The position numbers and the translations under genes are program-made. A stretch of 64,000 nt of DNA from Paracoccaceae bacterium (GTDB lineage: Bacteria; Pseudomonadota; Alphaproteobacteria; Rhodobacterales; Rhodobacteraceae): positions 122,465 to 186,464 of the forward strand of contig JACVZW010000071.1 of assembly GCA_014654775.1 (NCBI GenBank), read 5' to 3'. Below, piece by piece: positions 28,328 to 38,310 of the stretch (its first letter is position 1; every line of letters begins with the position of its first letter). The notes beneath the pieces were generated by a model that searched no databases, had not been told where the DNA came from, and saw only the letters and a program-made list of their open reading frames with translations.

Positions 28328-30706
28328 TCAACCGTTGATCGCCGACCACACCCGTGCCGGAGACACGGGCATGTCGATATGCTTGACGTGGCTGTGGCCA
28401 CCACGATGCAGCGCATCGATCACCGCATTCACCACCGCAGGCGGCGAACCGATGGCGCCTGCTTCGCCGCAGCCCTTCACACCCAGCGGGTTGTGCGTGC
28501 AGGGCGTGATGCAGGAATGGTCCACCGTGTAGAAGGGCACGTCATCGGCGCGCGGCATGGCGTAATCCATGTAGGACGCCGTCAGAAGCTGGCCGTTCTC
28601 GTCATAGGACGTGTTCTCCAGCAGCGCCTGTCCGATCCCCTGCCCCACGCCGCCATGCACCTGACCTTCGACGATCATCGGGTTCATCACATGGCCGAAG
28701 TCATCGGCGCAGGTGAAGGACGCGATGTCCACCTTGCCCGTCTCCGGGTCCACCTCCACCTCGCACAGGTAGGCGCCTGCGGGATAGGTGAAGTTGGCCG
28801 GATCGTAGAAGGCCGTCTCTTCCAGCCCCGGTTCCAGCGTCTCCAGCGGGTAGTTGTGCGGGACATAGGCGCTGAAGGCGATCTCGCCAAAGCTCTTGGC
28901 CTTGTCCGTGCCCGCAACGCTGAACTTGCCGTCCGCAAAGACGATGTCGTTCTCGCTGGCTTCCAGCATATGCGCCGCGATCTTCTTGCCCTTGGCGATG
29001 ATCTTGTCCACCGCCTTGCTCATCGCCGAACCGCAGACCGCGAGCGAGCGCGACCCGTAAGAGCCCATGCCGAAGGGGATCTTCGACGTGTCGCCATGCA
29101 CGATTTCGATGGACGATTCCGGGATGCCCAGCTTTTCGGCCACCACCTGCGCAAAGACCGTCTCATGCCCCTGCCCGTGGCTGTGCGCCCCGGTCATGAC
29201 GCTGATATTGCCGGTGGCGTTCACCCGCACCGTTGCCGCGTCGTAAAGCCCGACACGGGACCCGAGCACGCCCACAAGGTTCGACGGCGCGATGCCGCAG
29301 GCCTCGATCCATGTCGAAAGCCCCATCCCGCGCAGCTTGCCCTTCGCCTTGGATGCCGCTGCCCGCTTGTCAAAGCCCGCCACGTCGGCAAGTTCGATCA
29401 GCTTGTCCAGCGTCGCCTGATAGTTGCCCGTGTCATACACAAGGCCGACCGGGGTGGTGTAGGGGAACTGGTCCGGCTGGATCAGGTTCTTCCGGCGCAC
29501 CTCGAACGGATCAAGGTTCAACTCGCGGCACATCTTGTCCACGATCCGCTCGATGGAGAACGTCGCCTCCGGCCGCCCCGCGCCGCGATAGGCGTCCACC
29601 GGCGCGGTGTTGGTGAAGACAGTCTTCACGTTCACATAGACATGCGGCACCTTATAGGGGCCTGCCATCAGCGTGCCATGCAGGAAGGTCGGCGTCGCGG
29701 TCGAGAAGTTCGACAGATACGCCCCCACATTGGCCAGCGTCTCGGTCCGGATGGCGAGGATTTCGCCGTCCTTGGTGCTGGCCATCTCGATCTTCGTCAC
29801 ATGGTCGCGGCCATGCGCGTCGGTCAGGAAGCTTTCCGTCCGCTCTGCCGTCCAGCGCACCGGGCGACCCAGCTTGCGCGACGCGGCCAGAACCAGCGCC
29901 TCTTCGCCATAGTGATAGATTTTCGACCCGAAGCCGCCGCCCACATCGGGGGCCACGACTGTCAGCTTGTTCTCCGGGATGCCCAGAACGAAGGCCGCCA
30001 CCAGAAGCCGCGTCAGGTGCGGGTTCTGGCTGGTGGTCGTCAGCTTGTAATCGCCCGTGCCGGGGAAATACTCGCCAATGGACGACCGCGGTTCCATCGC
30101 GTTCGGCACCAGACGGTTGTTCACCAGTTCCAGCGTGGTGATATGCGGCGCGGATTTGAAGGCCGCATCCACCGCCGCACGGTTGTCCTCGATCCAACCC
30201 CAGTCAAAACAGAGATTGTCAGGGATCTCGTCATGCACGCGGTTCGATGCATCGGCGACGGCCTTCTTCATGTCGACGATCGCGGGCAGTTCCTCGATGT
30301 CGCTGTCATCGGCCAGTTGCTGGGCCGCATCCTTGGCCTCATTGTAGGTTTCCGCGATGACGGCGGCATAGGCGTCGCCCACATGGCGCACCTTGCCATG
30401 GGCCAGCACCGGGCGCTTGGGTTCGCGCATCGGCGTCCCGTCCCGGCTGTTGATCAGCCAGCCCGCCGGGTTGCCGCCCACATCCTTGAAATCCTCGCCC
30501 GTGAAGATGGCCAGAACCCCCGGCATCTTGGCCGCGTTGGCGGTGTTGATCGACTTGATCCGCCCATGCGCCACGTTCGACCGCACGAAGACCGCATAGG
30601 TCTGGCCGTGCAGCGCCATGTCATCGGTATAGACCCCGCGCCCCGACAGAAAGCGCACATCCTCGCGCCGCTTGCTGCTGGCGCCGATCCCGTGATCCTT
30701 CGGCAT
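28328..30706 (-). CDS. Molybdopterin large subunit, form II CoxL-like (xanthine dehydrogenase family)
   Basis: A 792-residue catalytic subunit binding molybdopterin-cytosine dinucleotide. The active-site loop reads VDAYRGAGRPE (about residues 370-380). This is the form II loop; true aerobic CO oxidisers carry a form I loop with the Cys-containing AYxCSFR sequence. A late GCGEAGAIGSPPAVVNAV provides the conserved catalytic glutamate. So the complex oxidises some aldehyde, heterocycle or, less likely, CO. It lies between the small (S) and medium (M) subunit genes. I see no cox maturation genes (coxD, E, F) in the window. Confidence 0.93.
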   Translation of the reverse strand: MPKDHGIGASSKRREDVRFLSGRGVYTDDMALHGQTYAVFVRSNVAHGRIKSINTANAAKMPGVLAIFTGEDFKDVGGNPAGWLINSRDGTPMREPKRPVLAHGKVRHVGDAYAAVIAETYNEAKDAAQQLADDSDIEELPAIVDMKKAVADASNRVHDEIPDNLCFDWGWIEDNRAAVDAAFKSAPHITTLELVNNRLVPNAMEPRSSIGEYFPGTGDYKLTTTSQNPHLTRLLVAAFVLGIPENKLTVVAPDVGGGFGSKIYHYGEEALVLAASRKLGRPVRWTAERTESFLTDAHGRDHVTKIEMASTKDGEILAIRTETLANVGAYLSNFSTATPTFLHGTLMAGPYKVPHVYVNVKTVFTNTAPVDAYRGAGRPEATFSIERIVDKMCRELNLDPFEVRRKNLIQPDQFPYTTPVGLVYDTGNYQATLDKLIELADVAGFDKRAAASKAKGKLRGMGLSTWIEACGIAPSNLVGVLGSRVGLYDAATVRVNATGNISVMTGAHSHGQGHETVFAQVVAEKLGIPESSIEIVHGDTSKIPFGMGSYGSRSLAVCGSAMSKAVDKIIAKGKKIAAHMLEASENDIVFADGKFSVAGTDKAKSFGEIAFSAYVPHNYPLETLEPGLEETAFYDPANFTYPAGAYLCEVEVDPETGKVDIASFTCADDFGHVMNPMIVEGQVHGGVGQGIGQALLENTSYDENGQLLTASYMDYAMPRADDVPFYTVDHSCITPCTHNPLGVKGCGEAGAIGSPPAVVNAVIDALHRGGHSHVKHIDMPVSPARVWSAING

Positions 30707-30730
30707 CCTGATTCCTCCCTGAAATCGCGC

Positions 30731-31216
<486 letters not shown>

Positions 31217-31260
31217 GGTTATCCTCCCTTGGACATCCCTGGGTAACGCTTGTGGTCGGT

Positions 31261-31782
31261 TCAGCCCATCAGGCGCTTGAACCAGCCCTTTTTCTTTTCG
31301 CCCTCGCCCTCGGCGGCCGTGTCGGCCTCCTCTTCCTCGGCAGGGCCTTCGACCGCCGCCTGGAACCGGGTGAAGAATTCATCCGCCATCTTCTTGGCGA
31401 AACCGTCGATGATCCGGCTGCCCAACTGGGCGATCTTGCCGCCCACCGCCGCCTCCACATCATAGGACAGCCGGGTGCCGCCCTCCATCGGCTCAAGGCT
31501 CACCGCCGCGCCGCCCTTGGCAAAACCGGCAGGCCCGCCCTTCCCCTCGCCCGAGATCTTTAGGCTTTGCCCTTCGACGATCTCCGAGAAGGTCACCGCG
31601 CCCTTGAAGGTGGCCTTCACCGGGCCGACCTTCTGGGTCACCGTGGCCTCGAATCCATCCGCCACACTGCCCGACATGCTTTCGCAGCCGGGCACACACT
31701 CCTTCAACACATCCGGGTTCAAAAGTGCGGCCCAGACGGTGGCCGGGTCGGCCTTGATCTCGCGAAAATCGGTCAGCTTCAT
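31261..31782 (-). CDS. CoxG-like SRPBCC protein
   Basis: A 173-residue protein of the CoxG (carbon monoxide dehydrogenase subunit G) family, a helix-grip SRPBCC fold. Typical parts are [40 protein letters not shown] and [19 protein letters not shown]. An acidic, charged tail ([19 protein letters not shown]) is followed by GWFKRLMG, a possible membrane-contact helix. CoxG may anchor the hydroxylase at the membrane. Start at 31782 (MKLTDFREI) precedes the first family-like residues. It is the first gene of the operon. Confidence 0.9.
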   Translation of the reverse strand: MKLTDFREIKADPATVWAALLNPDVLKECVPGCESMSGSVADGFEATVTQKVGPVKATFKGAVTFSEIVEGQSLKISGEGKGGPAGFAKGGAAVSLEPMEGGTRLSYDVEAAVGGKIAQLGSRIIDGFAKKMADEFFTRFQAAVEGPAEEEEADTAAEGEGEKKKGWFKRLMG

Positions 31783-31881
31783 ATTGGTCCCCTCACTTGC
31801 CCGGCAGATTAAGCGGCCCTCGCGCCGCCCGATATGGAACATTGGTCGTAGGACACCCCTCGCAGGCGGGATGGGGCCAGC

Positions 31882-34086
31882 CTAACCCGCCGCAGGTAAC
31901 CCCGCGATGAAAGATTCGAGAGCGCGCGCATCCAGCGGCTTCATCATCAACCCGACCCCCGCCTCGGCACAGGCCGCGCGCAGCTCGGGGCGATGGTCGG
32001 CGGTGACGATGCGCGCCGGCACCGCCCCGTGCCGCGCCTGCACCTCGGCTGCGAAACGCAACCCGTCCATCCCCTCGCCCAAATTGAAATCCACGATAAA
32101 GCAGTCGGGCAGGATGCCCAATTCCTCGATCAGGTCCAGCGCCTCTTCGCCACTGGCGGCGTCCAGCACGCTGACCCCCCATTTCTCCAGCAAAAGACCC
32201 ATGGCGCGGCGCAACTCGCCGTCATTCTCCACCAGAAAGACGATGCGGTTCTGCATCGACGGGCGGGGACTGGGCGCGGGGCGCGGGCCTTCGGCAAGCG
32301 CCACGCCATCCGACAGCGGCACCTGCACCATGAAACAGGTCCCCCGCCCGATTTCGGATGTCAAACCCAGCGGATGGCCCAGCAGCGCGCAGGCCCGCTC
32401 CACGATGGCCAGTCCCAACCCCATCCCCTCGCTGGCCGAGGCGCGGGCGTTCAGACGGTGGAATTCCTTGAAGATGTTGTCCTGCTCATCTTCCGGAATC
32501 CCCGGCCCCGTATCGCGCACCTCGATCCGCACCATGCCGCCGCGCCGCCGCACCCCCACCAGCACGCGCCCCCGGTCGGTATAGCGGATCGCATTGCCGA
32601 TCAGGTTCTGCAGGATGCGCCGCAGATAGGCCGCATCCGACAGCACCACCCGCCGCGACGGCACCACCGTCAGCCGCAGCCCCTTGGCCGCCGCAATCGC
32701 CCCGAATTCATCATTCAACTGCACCAGCAGCCGTTGCAGCGGCACCGGTCCCACCGACACCGCCGCCCGCCCGCTTTCCAGCTTCGAGATGTCCAGAAGC
32801 GCGCCCAGAATCCCCTCCACCGACAAAAGCGCGTTCTGCGCCTTGTCCAGCGCCGCCCGCGCCTCATCCGCCAACCCCTCTTCGGGAACGGAAGAGATGA
32901 ACAGTTTCGCCGCACTCAAGGGCTGCAGCAGGTCATGGCTCGCCGCCGCCACGAAACGGGAACGGGAGGCATTCGCGCGCTCCGCATGGGTCAGCGCATC
33001 CTCCAACTCCAGCGTGCGCTCCATCACGCGCGCCTCCAGCGTTTCATTGGCACGGCTCAATGCCTCGATGGCCGCCCGTTCGGCGGTCACATCGGTGAAG
33101 GACATCACGAAACCGCCATCCGGCATGCCTTGCGCGAAGACATCCATGATCATGTCCGGCCCACGCCGCAATTCAAAGCGGATCGCCCCGCGCCCCTCGC
33201 GCCCCGCGACCCACTCCCCCAGCCGCGCCTGCGTCATCCCTTCGCCAAAGACCAGATCGAGGCGGAATCGGTCGAGGATGGCGTCGAAACTCACCCCCAT
33301 CCGGAACCGCGCCATGGGCACGGTCAGCAACTGGCCCAGCCGCTGATTCCACCCCACCAGCCGCGCCTCGGCATCGAAGATGCACACGCCTTGGCTGATA
33401 TGGTCCAGTGTGGCGCGGATCACGCGCGCCTGATCGTCCAGCATCTTGCCACGTTCCGACCGTTCCAGCCGGATGATCTCGGTCACATCGGTCTGCAGGA
33501 TCACCGTCCCGCCATCCGCCGTGCGGTGTTCACTGACCTGCACCCAGCGGTCCCAGACCATGCGGACGTTAAAGATCACATGCCGATCCTGATGCCGTCT
33601 GCGCCGCGCCACGGCCCAATCCTCGGGCGTCTCTCCCGGCGGCAGTTCAAGGAACCGCGACCGGCTGACCTGTTCGACATAATCGCCAAAGCGCAGGCCC
33701 GGCCGCAGATGCTCGCGCAGGTCCAGCATGTGCATCCCGAAGCGGGAATTGCACATCACCAGCACGTCCTGCGCATCGAACAGGGCGAATCCCTCCTGAA
33801 TCGTCTCGATGGCATTGGCAAGGTTCTGGCGCGCGGCCTCGGTCGCGCGGTTTGCTTCGGCCAGCCGTGCATTGCTGTCGTTCAGCAGGTCCAGCGCGCG
33901 TTCCAGATCGCGGGTGCGTTCGCGCACCTGATCCTCCAGCAGGGCCGCGCGCTGGAACTGCGCATAGGCCGCGCCGCTGTCATCGGTGATCTGCTCCACC
34001 CGCCGCATCAGCACCTGCGCAATGGCCAGCAGCTTTTCCGTCTGCCGTTCGGGCGGATCGGCGGGATTGATCAGCGTCTCGATCAT
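31882..34086 (-). CDS. PAS-containing hybrid histidine kinase (NahK-like)
   Basis: A 734-residue soluble sensor kinase. A coiled N-terminal region (1-90) precedes two PAS domains at about 90-205 (ETIQEGFALFDAQDVLV) and 220-335 (TLDHISQGVCIFDAEARLVG). The phosphoacceptor His384 is in AASHDLLQPL. The ATP-binding domain covers 480-590 (NLIGNAIRYTDRG, DTGPGIPEDE, GMGLGLAIVERA), and the receiver domain runs from about 615, with Asp666 in CFIVDFNL. No membrane helix is evident. Its ATG overlaps the FIST gene stop (ATGA), so the FIST protein is its likely partner. The pair resembles the nosP-nahK pair of Pseudomonas. Confidence 0.9.
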   Translation of the reverse strand: MIETLINPADPPERQTEKLLAIAQVLMRRVEQITDDSGAAYAQFQRAALLEDQVRERTRDLERALDLLNDSNARLAEANRATEAARQNLANAIETIQEGFALFDAQDVLVMCNSRFGMHMLDLREHLRPGLRFGDYVEQVSRSRFLELPPGETPEDWAVARRRRHQDRHVIFNVRMVWDRWVQVSEHRTADGGTVILQTDVTEIIRLERSERGKMLDDQARVIRATLDHISQGVCIFDAEARLVGWNQRLGQLLTVPMARFRMGVSFDAILDRFRLDLVFGEGMTQARLGEWVAGREGRGAIRFELRRGPDMIMDVFAQGMPDGGFVMSFTDVTAERAAIEALSRANETLEARVMERTLELEDALTHAERANASRSRFVAAASHDLLQPLSAAKLFISSVPEEGLADEARAALDKAQNALLSVEGILGALLDISKLESGRAAVSVGPVPLQRLLVQLNDEFGAIAAAKGLRLTVVPSRRVVLSDAAYLRRILQNLIGNAIRYTDRGRVLVGVRRRGGMVRIEVRDTGPGIPEDEQDNIFKEFHRLNARASASEGMGLGLAIVERACALLGHPLGLTSEIGRGTCFMVQVPLSDGVALAEGPRPAPSPRPSMQNRIVFLVENDGELRRAMGLLLEKWGVSVLDAASGEEALDLIEELGILPDCFIVDFNLGEGMDGLRFAAEVQARHGAVPARIVTADHRPELRAACAEAGVGLMMKPLDARALESFIAGLPAAG

Positions 34087-35258
34087 CCGGCCCTTTCGGG
34101 CGGATAGATCGCCACCCCCGTCATCGTCTGGTTCACATGCATGGCGTTGAACTGCTCGCCATAGGTGGAAAAGCCCACCACACCATTCTCGCGCAGCAGG
34201 GCCGAGACCGCCCCGGTCTTCTGCTTTTCCTGCGCCTCCATCCGCCGCAGGATGCAATCACAGGCAAGGATCGCGACCGGCGCGCCGCGCGCCGAAAGCT
34301 CCGCCATCCGCCCGGCCAGATGCGTGACCATGTCCTGCGGATCGGCCAGCGTCAGCACCACGCCCTCGTCGATAGCGGAAAAGAAGATCAGATCGCCGCC
34401 CTCCCCCACCTGCCGGATGGCGCGCACATGATGCTTGCCGCCGATCCGCACCACCACCGGATGGGCGGCAAAGGTGAAGGCGGTCAGTTGCGCGGGGTCC
34501 TTGCCCAGAAGCCGCGCATATTCCTGCGCCGCCGGTTCGGCGTTGATCCTGTGCACGATCCGCCGCGCCGGATCGGCCCCCGTCACCACCATGCGCGCCT
34601 CCGTCGGCGTCAGATGATCCAGCGAAAAGACCTTCACCCGGCACTCCGTCCGGATCAACGCCAGCACGGCGGCATTCTGCAACGCCTGCCCGTCATGCAA
34701 CACATAGGTCGCCCGGAACCGCGTCCCATCCCCCGCCGACCCACCAAACAGCGGCACCGGGCCAAGACCCGAAGCCAGCGCCGCCGCCAACTCATCCTCG
34801 CGCACCGACAGGCCGTCGACCATGAGAAAGGCGAACTCCCCCTCCCAGTCCGGGCGCGCCCGCGCCAAGGCCTGCCGCGACCGGATCAGACGCCCGATCA
34901 GCGTCTCGCGCTCCAGCACCGAAAGATCCGGCACCAACAGCAAATCGGCCGCGAAATGCGCCGCAGGCAGGGCCACGGCGACGATCTCGCCCTCGGTATA
35001 GCCCGCCCCCGAAATCTCGCCCGCCGTGGAACAGCCGATGACCGGCGCCCCCCCAAACCGCCCCGGCAGCCGCAGCGCCAGCGCATCAAGATCCGCATCC
35101 GGCGACACGAACAGGATCACCAGCGCGAAAGGCCCCGCGCCCAACGCCTCTTCCAGATGGCGCAGCGGATGGGGCATGTCGACCGATACGGAAGCGCGCG
35201 CCACAAGGGGCGCGTCCATGCCGGACGGCACGGGGAAGTCCTCCCTCGGTTGGTTCAT
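34083..35258 (-). CDS. FIST N/C sensory domain protein (NosP-like)
   Basis: A 391-residue protein with FIST_N (about 40-225) and FIST_C (about 230-385) domains. Typical segments are APVIGCSTAGEISGAGYTEG, LVPDLSVLERE, and CDCILRRMEAQEK near the end, with VVGFSTYGEQF. FIST proteins bind small ligands; some (NosP) bind heme and nitric oxide, then regulate a partner kinase. I cannot show heme ligation here. Start at 35258 (MNQPREDF) has GGGAGG upstream. The 4-bp overlap with the kinase gene means coupled translation. Confidence 0.9.
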   Translation of the reverse strand: MNQPREDFPVPSGMDAPLVARASVSVDMPHPLRHLEEALGAGPFALVILFVSPDADLDALALRLPGRFGGAPVIGCSTAGEISGAGYTEGEIVAVALPAAHFAADLLLVPDLSVLERETLIGRLIRSRQALARARPDWEGEFAFLMVDGLSVREDELAAALASGLGPVPLFGGSAGDGTRFRATYVLHDGQALQNAAVLALIRTECRVKVFSLDHLTPTEARMVVTGADPARRIVHRINAEPAAQEYARLLGKDPAQLTAFTFAAHPVVVRIGGKHHVRAIRQVGEGGDLIFFSAIDEGVVLTLADPQDMVTHLAGRMAELSARGAPVAILACDCILRRMEAQEKQKTGAVSALLRENGVVGFSTYGEQFNAMHVNQTMTGVAIYPPERAG

Positions 35259-35377
35259 CGCGTCCTCCCAAACGCGGGGTTCCGGGGCGAGGCTAGCCCC
35301 CGCCCCCCGCCCGGGCAAGCCCCGCCGTCGCGCTGCGCGCCACCGCCGCAGGCTCCCATGCGCAAAACAGGTCGCGG

Positions 35378-36061
35378 TCAGATGTTTTCCGGCATCAACC
35401 GGTCGAAACTGGCCTCCTGCGCGATCAGCACCGCCTGTGTGCGGCTCTGCACGCCCAGCTTGCGCATGATGGCCGTCACATGGGCCTTGACCGTCGTCTC
35501 CGCGATGGTCAATTCATAGGCGATCTGCTTGTTCAACATCCCCTCGCAGATCAGCTGCAAGATCTTCGCCTGCTGCCGCGTCAAAAGCGACAGCCGCGCG
35601 ATGGCCTCTTCCCGCTGGCTTGCGGGCGCAGCCGGATCGGCCTGCGGCACAAATCCTTCGGGCACGAACCCCTCGCCCGCGCGGATCGCATCGAACGCCG
35701 CCTTGAACACCTCGCGCCGCGAATGCTTGGGCACAAAGCCCACCGCCCCCGCGCGCAGCGCCGCCCCGATCACCCGATTGTCGGCCAGCGAAGACACCAC
35801 GACCACCGGCACATCCCCCGCCGTGGCGCGCAGCCGGATCAACCCGTCCAGCCCGTTCACATCCGGCAGGTTCAAATCCAGCACCACTACATCCGGCAGA
35901 GGAGAGATTTCCAGCCGCGCCAAGGCCGTGGCCAGCCTATCCGCCGTCTCGATCCCCTCGATCCCCGCCACCGCCCGCAAGGTCATGGACAGCGCATCGC
36001 AGAAAAGCGGATGGTCATCCACGATCAGGGCCGTGGCCAACCTGCGCTGCGCTCCATCCAT
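35378..36061 (-). CDS. LuxR-type two-component response regulator
   Basis: A 227-residue NarL/FixJ-class regulator. The receiver domain has LIVDDHPLF and the phosphoacceptor Asp62 in VVLDLNLPDVNG, with the later VPKHSRREVF lysine. The LuxR helix-turn-helix is at about residues 155-215 (LLTRQQAKILQLICEGMLNK, then VKAHVTAIMRKLGVQSRTQA). The start at 36061 (MDGAQRRL) has GGAGGG upstream; the longer frame above has no family character. It lies 119 bp upstream of the FIST gene in the same direction and is the probable output of the adjacent hybrid kinase. Confidence 0.92.
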   Translation of the reverse strand: MDGAQRRLATALIVDDHPLFCDALSMTLRAVAGIEGIETADRLATALARLEISPLPDVVVLDLNLPDVNGLDGLIRLRATAGDVPVVVVSSLADNRVIGAALRAGAVGFVPKHSRREVFKAAFDAIRAGEGFVPEGFVPQADPAAPASQREEAIARLSLLTRQQAKILQLICEGMLNKQIAYELTIAETTVKAHVTAIMRKLGVQSRTQAVLIAQEASFDRLMPENI

Positions 36062-36232
36062 CGGAACCCTCCTGTCCCCCGCTGTCACGCTAGCAGCGCG
36101 CGCCCCCCCCGCCAACCGCGCCAAAGGTCTTAGCCCCCGCGCGATATTCCGCCCGCGCCGCGCCCTTGCCCTTTCCGCCCGGGCCCCCGCCCGCTATCAC
36201 CCCGCAAATGCGTGTCTTCAGGGGTCGCCACC

Positions 36233-36691
36233 ATGTCCATCCAGCGCCGTCACTTCCTGCTTCTTGCCTTGCCCGCGGCTCTGGCCGCCTGCGGCGGCAG
36301 TCGGCGGGACGACCCGCCCTCCCGTGCCGCGCAGGGCCCGGAAGAGATCAACCGCCTGATCCGCCGCTACGCCCGGGTCTATGACATCCCCGAAAGCCTG
36401 ATCCACGAAACCGTGCGGCGCGAAAGCGGCTACAACCCCGCCGCCCGCAACGGCCCCTATCTGGGCCTGATGCAGATTCACCCCCAGACGGCCCGCACCA
36501 TGGGATTCCGTGGCGATCCGTCCGAACTGTTGGATGCCGAAACCAACATGATCTACGCGGGCAAATACCTGCGCGGCGCATGGCTCGTGGCGCGCGGCAA
36601 CCATGACCGCGCCCATATGTGGTACCGCCGCGGCTACTATTACGAGGCCAAGCGCATGGGTCTCTTGGAAGAAACGGGCCTGCGCTCCTAA
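36233..36691 (+). CDS. Small lytic transglycosylase lipoprotein
   Basis: A 152-residue SLT-type enzyme that cleaves the glycan of peptidoglycan. A twin-arginine-like RRHFLLL stretch leads into the lipobox (LPAALAACGG), so a lipid-anchored product is likely. The SLT domain begins near residue 40 (YDIPESLIHETVRRESGYNP), with the catalytic glutamate in RRESGYNP and the GLMQIHPQTARTMGF motif. NMIYAGKYL is also typical. Start at 36233 is preferred to the upstream ATG at 36212 because AGGGG precedes it. Its stop overlaps the convergent methyltransferase stop by 4 bp. Confidence 0.9.
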   Translation: MSIQRRHFLLLALPAALAACGGSRRDDPPSRAAQGPEEINRLIRRYARVYDIPESLIHETVRRESGYNPAARNGPYLGLMQIHPQTARTMGFRGDPSELLDAETNMIYAGKYLRGAWLVARGNHDRAHMWYRRGYYYEAKRMGLLEETGLRS

Positions 36692-38223
36692 TACCACATG
36701 TCGGCCATCTCGGCCTTCTTGCGGGCGACAAACGCCTCCAGTTCCTCCCGCATCCCCGCCTCCATCGGCGGGGCCTCATACTCCGCCAGCCGCTGCTTCC
36801 ACGCCCGGTTGGCGCGGGTGGCGGCATCCGTCGAGCCCGCCGCCTCCCATTTCTCGAACGGCTCATTGTCCGACAGCTCGCTGTCCCAGAAGGCCGTCTC
36901 ATAATGCGCCATGGTGTGGGAACAGCCGAAGAAATGGTTCCCCGGCCCCACTTCCGCAAAGGCCTCCACCGCCAGCTGGTCGTCGTCGATCTTCACCCCG
37001 TCCAGATAAGAATGCAAAGCCCCGCACAGGTCCGCATCCAGCATGAACTTCTCATAGGACATGGACAGAAGGCCATCCAGGAACCCCGCCGAATGCAGGA
37101 TGAAATTCGCCCCGCATTGCACAGCGGCCAGCATGGACATCGTCCCTTCCATCATCGCCTGCCCATCCGGCAGCTTTGACGTCGTGAAATTCCCCGAACA
37201 GCGCAACGGCAGGTTCAGCCGCCGACACAGCTGCCCGATCACCATGGACCCGATCGCAGGCTCCGGCGTGCCAAAGGTGGGCGATCCCGACCGCAGGCTC
37301 ATCGAGGACAGGAAGTTGCCAAAGATGACCGGCGCCCCTTTCCGCTCCAACTGCGTCAGCGCACAGCCCGCCATCGTCTCGGCCAAGGACTGCGCGATGG
37401 CCCCGGCATTGGTCACCGGCCCCATCGCGCCGCCTAGGATGAAAGGCACCACCACCGCCGCCTGACCCGCCCGCGCATAGGCCCGCAAGCTGCGCGTCAT
37501 CGTCCCGTCCCAAACCAGCGGCGAATTGACGTTCACATTCCCAAGGATCACGCAATTTGCATCGACGAAATCGCGGCCGAACACGATCCGCGCCATGTCG
37601 ATGCTGTCTTCCGCCCGCTCCTCCGCCGTCACCGACCCCATGAAGGGCCGGTCGCTCAGCGTCAGATGCGCCATCACCATATCCAGATGGCGCTTGTTCA
37701 CCGCGATATCCGTGGGTTCGCAGATCGTGCCGCCCGAATGGTGGAAATTGGGGGAGGCCTGCGCCAGCTTGATGAAATTCCGAAAATCCTCCAGCGTCCC
37801 GAACCGCCGCCCCTTGTCGAGGTCCATCACAAACGGGCTGCCATAGGCGGGCGCAAAGACGACCGACTTCCCCCCGATCAGCACCGACCGCGCCGGGTTG
37901 CGCGCATGCTGCACAAATTCCGCAGGCGCCGATTGCAGCACCTCGCGCAGCATCCCCGGCGGAAACTTCACCAAGAGCCCCGACACCTCCGCCCCCGCCC
38001 GCTTCCAATGATCGAGCGGCACGGGATCATCACGGAACTCGATCCCCGTCTCGGCCAATATCCGGTCCGCCGCCCGTTCGATGCGGATCAGGCTTTCCTC
38101 GCCCAAGACGTCATAGGTGGGGATGTTGCGCAGGATATAGGGCCGCCCGACCCGCGCCCCTTTCTTCGACCGTTCCGCCGCCCGCGCCGCGCGGCCTGAC
38201 CGCTGATGCCGAACCTCGTCCAT
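36688..38223 (-). CDS. Trimethylamine methyltransferase (MttB) family protein, non-pyrrolysine
   Basis: A 511-residue member of the MttB superfamily, which moves a methyl group from a quaternary or tertiary amine to a corrinoid protein. Typical parts are the N-terminal YDVLGEESLIRIERAADRIL, HHSGGTICEPTDIAVNKRHL and FGNFLSSMSLRSGSPTFGTP. There is no in-frame TAG, so pyrrolysine is not used; non-Pyl relatives include glycine-betaine demethylating enzymes, so a betaine-type substrate is likely. A corrinoid activator-like protein is encoded at 14463-16499. The start follows GGGGAGG by 6 nt. Its C-terminal stop overlaps the transglycosylase stop. Confidence 0.9.
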   Translation of the reverse strand: MDEVRHQRSGRAARAAERSKKGARVGRPYILRNIPTYDVLGEESLIRIERAADRILAETGIEFRDDPVPLDHWKRAGAEVSGLLVKFPPGMLREVLQSAPAEFVQHARNPARSVLIGGKSVVFAPAYGSPFVMDLDKGRRFGTLEDFRNFIKLAQASPNFHHSGGTICEPTDIAVNKRHLDMVMAHLTLSDRPFMGSVTAEERAEDSIDMARIVFGRDFVDANCVILGNVNVNSPLVWDGTMTRSLRAYARAGQAAVVVPFILGGAMGPVTNAGAIAQSLAETMAGCALTQLERKGAPVIFGNFLSSMSLRSGSPTFGTPEPAIGSMVIGQLCRRLNLPLRCSGNFTTSKLPDGQAMMEGTMSMLAAVQCGANFILHSAGFLDGLLSMSYEKFMLDADLCGALHSYLDGVKIDDDQLAVEAFAEVGPGNHFFGCSHTMAHYETAFWDSELSDNEPFEKWEAAGSTDAATRANRAWKQRLAEYEAPPMEAGMREELEAFVARKKAEMADMWY

Positions 38224-38310
38224 CGCCCGCCTCCCCTGACCCTGCCGCCCAAGAGACGCGCGCAGACCGCAAAAGTCACATCGAAACGCGACAGCGACAG
38301 GACGAAATGC

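Noticed and set aside
36688-38223. Pyrrolysine-type TAG codon within the MttB-like gene
   Set aside because: The frame contains no internal TAG; its only amber codon is the stop, so it is a non-pyrrolysine relative.
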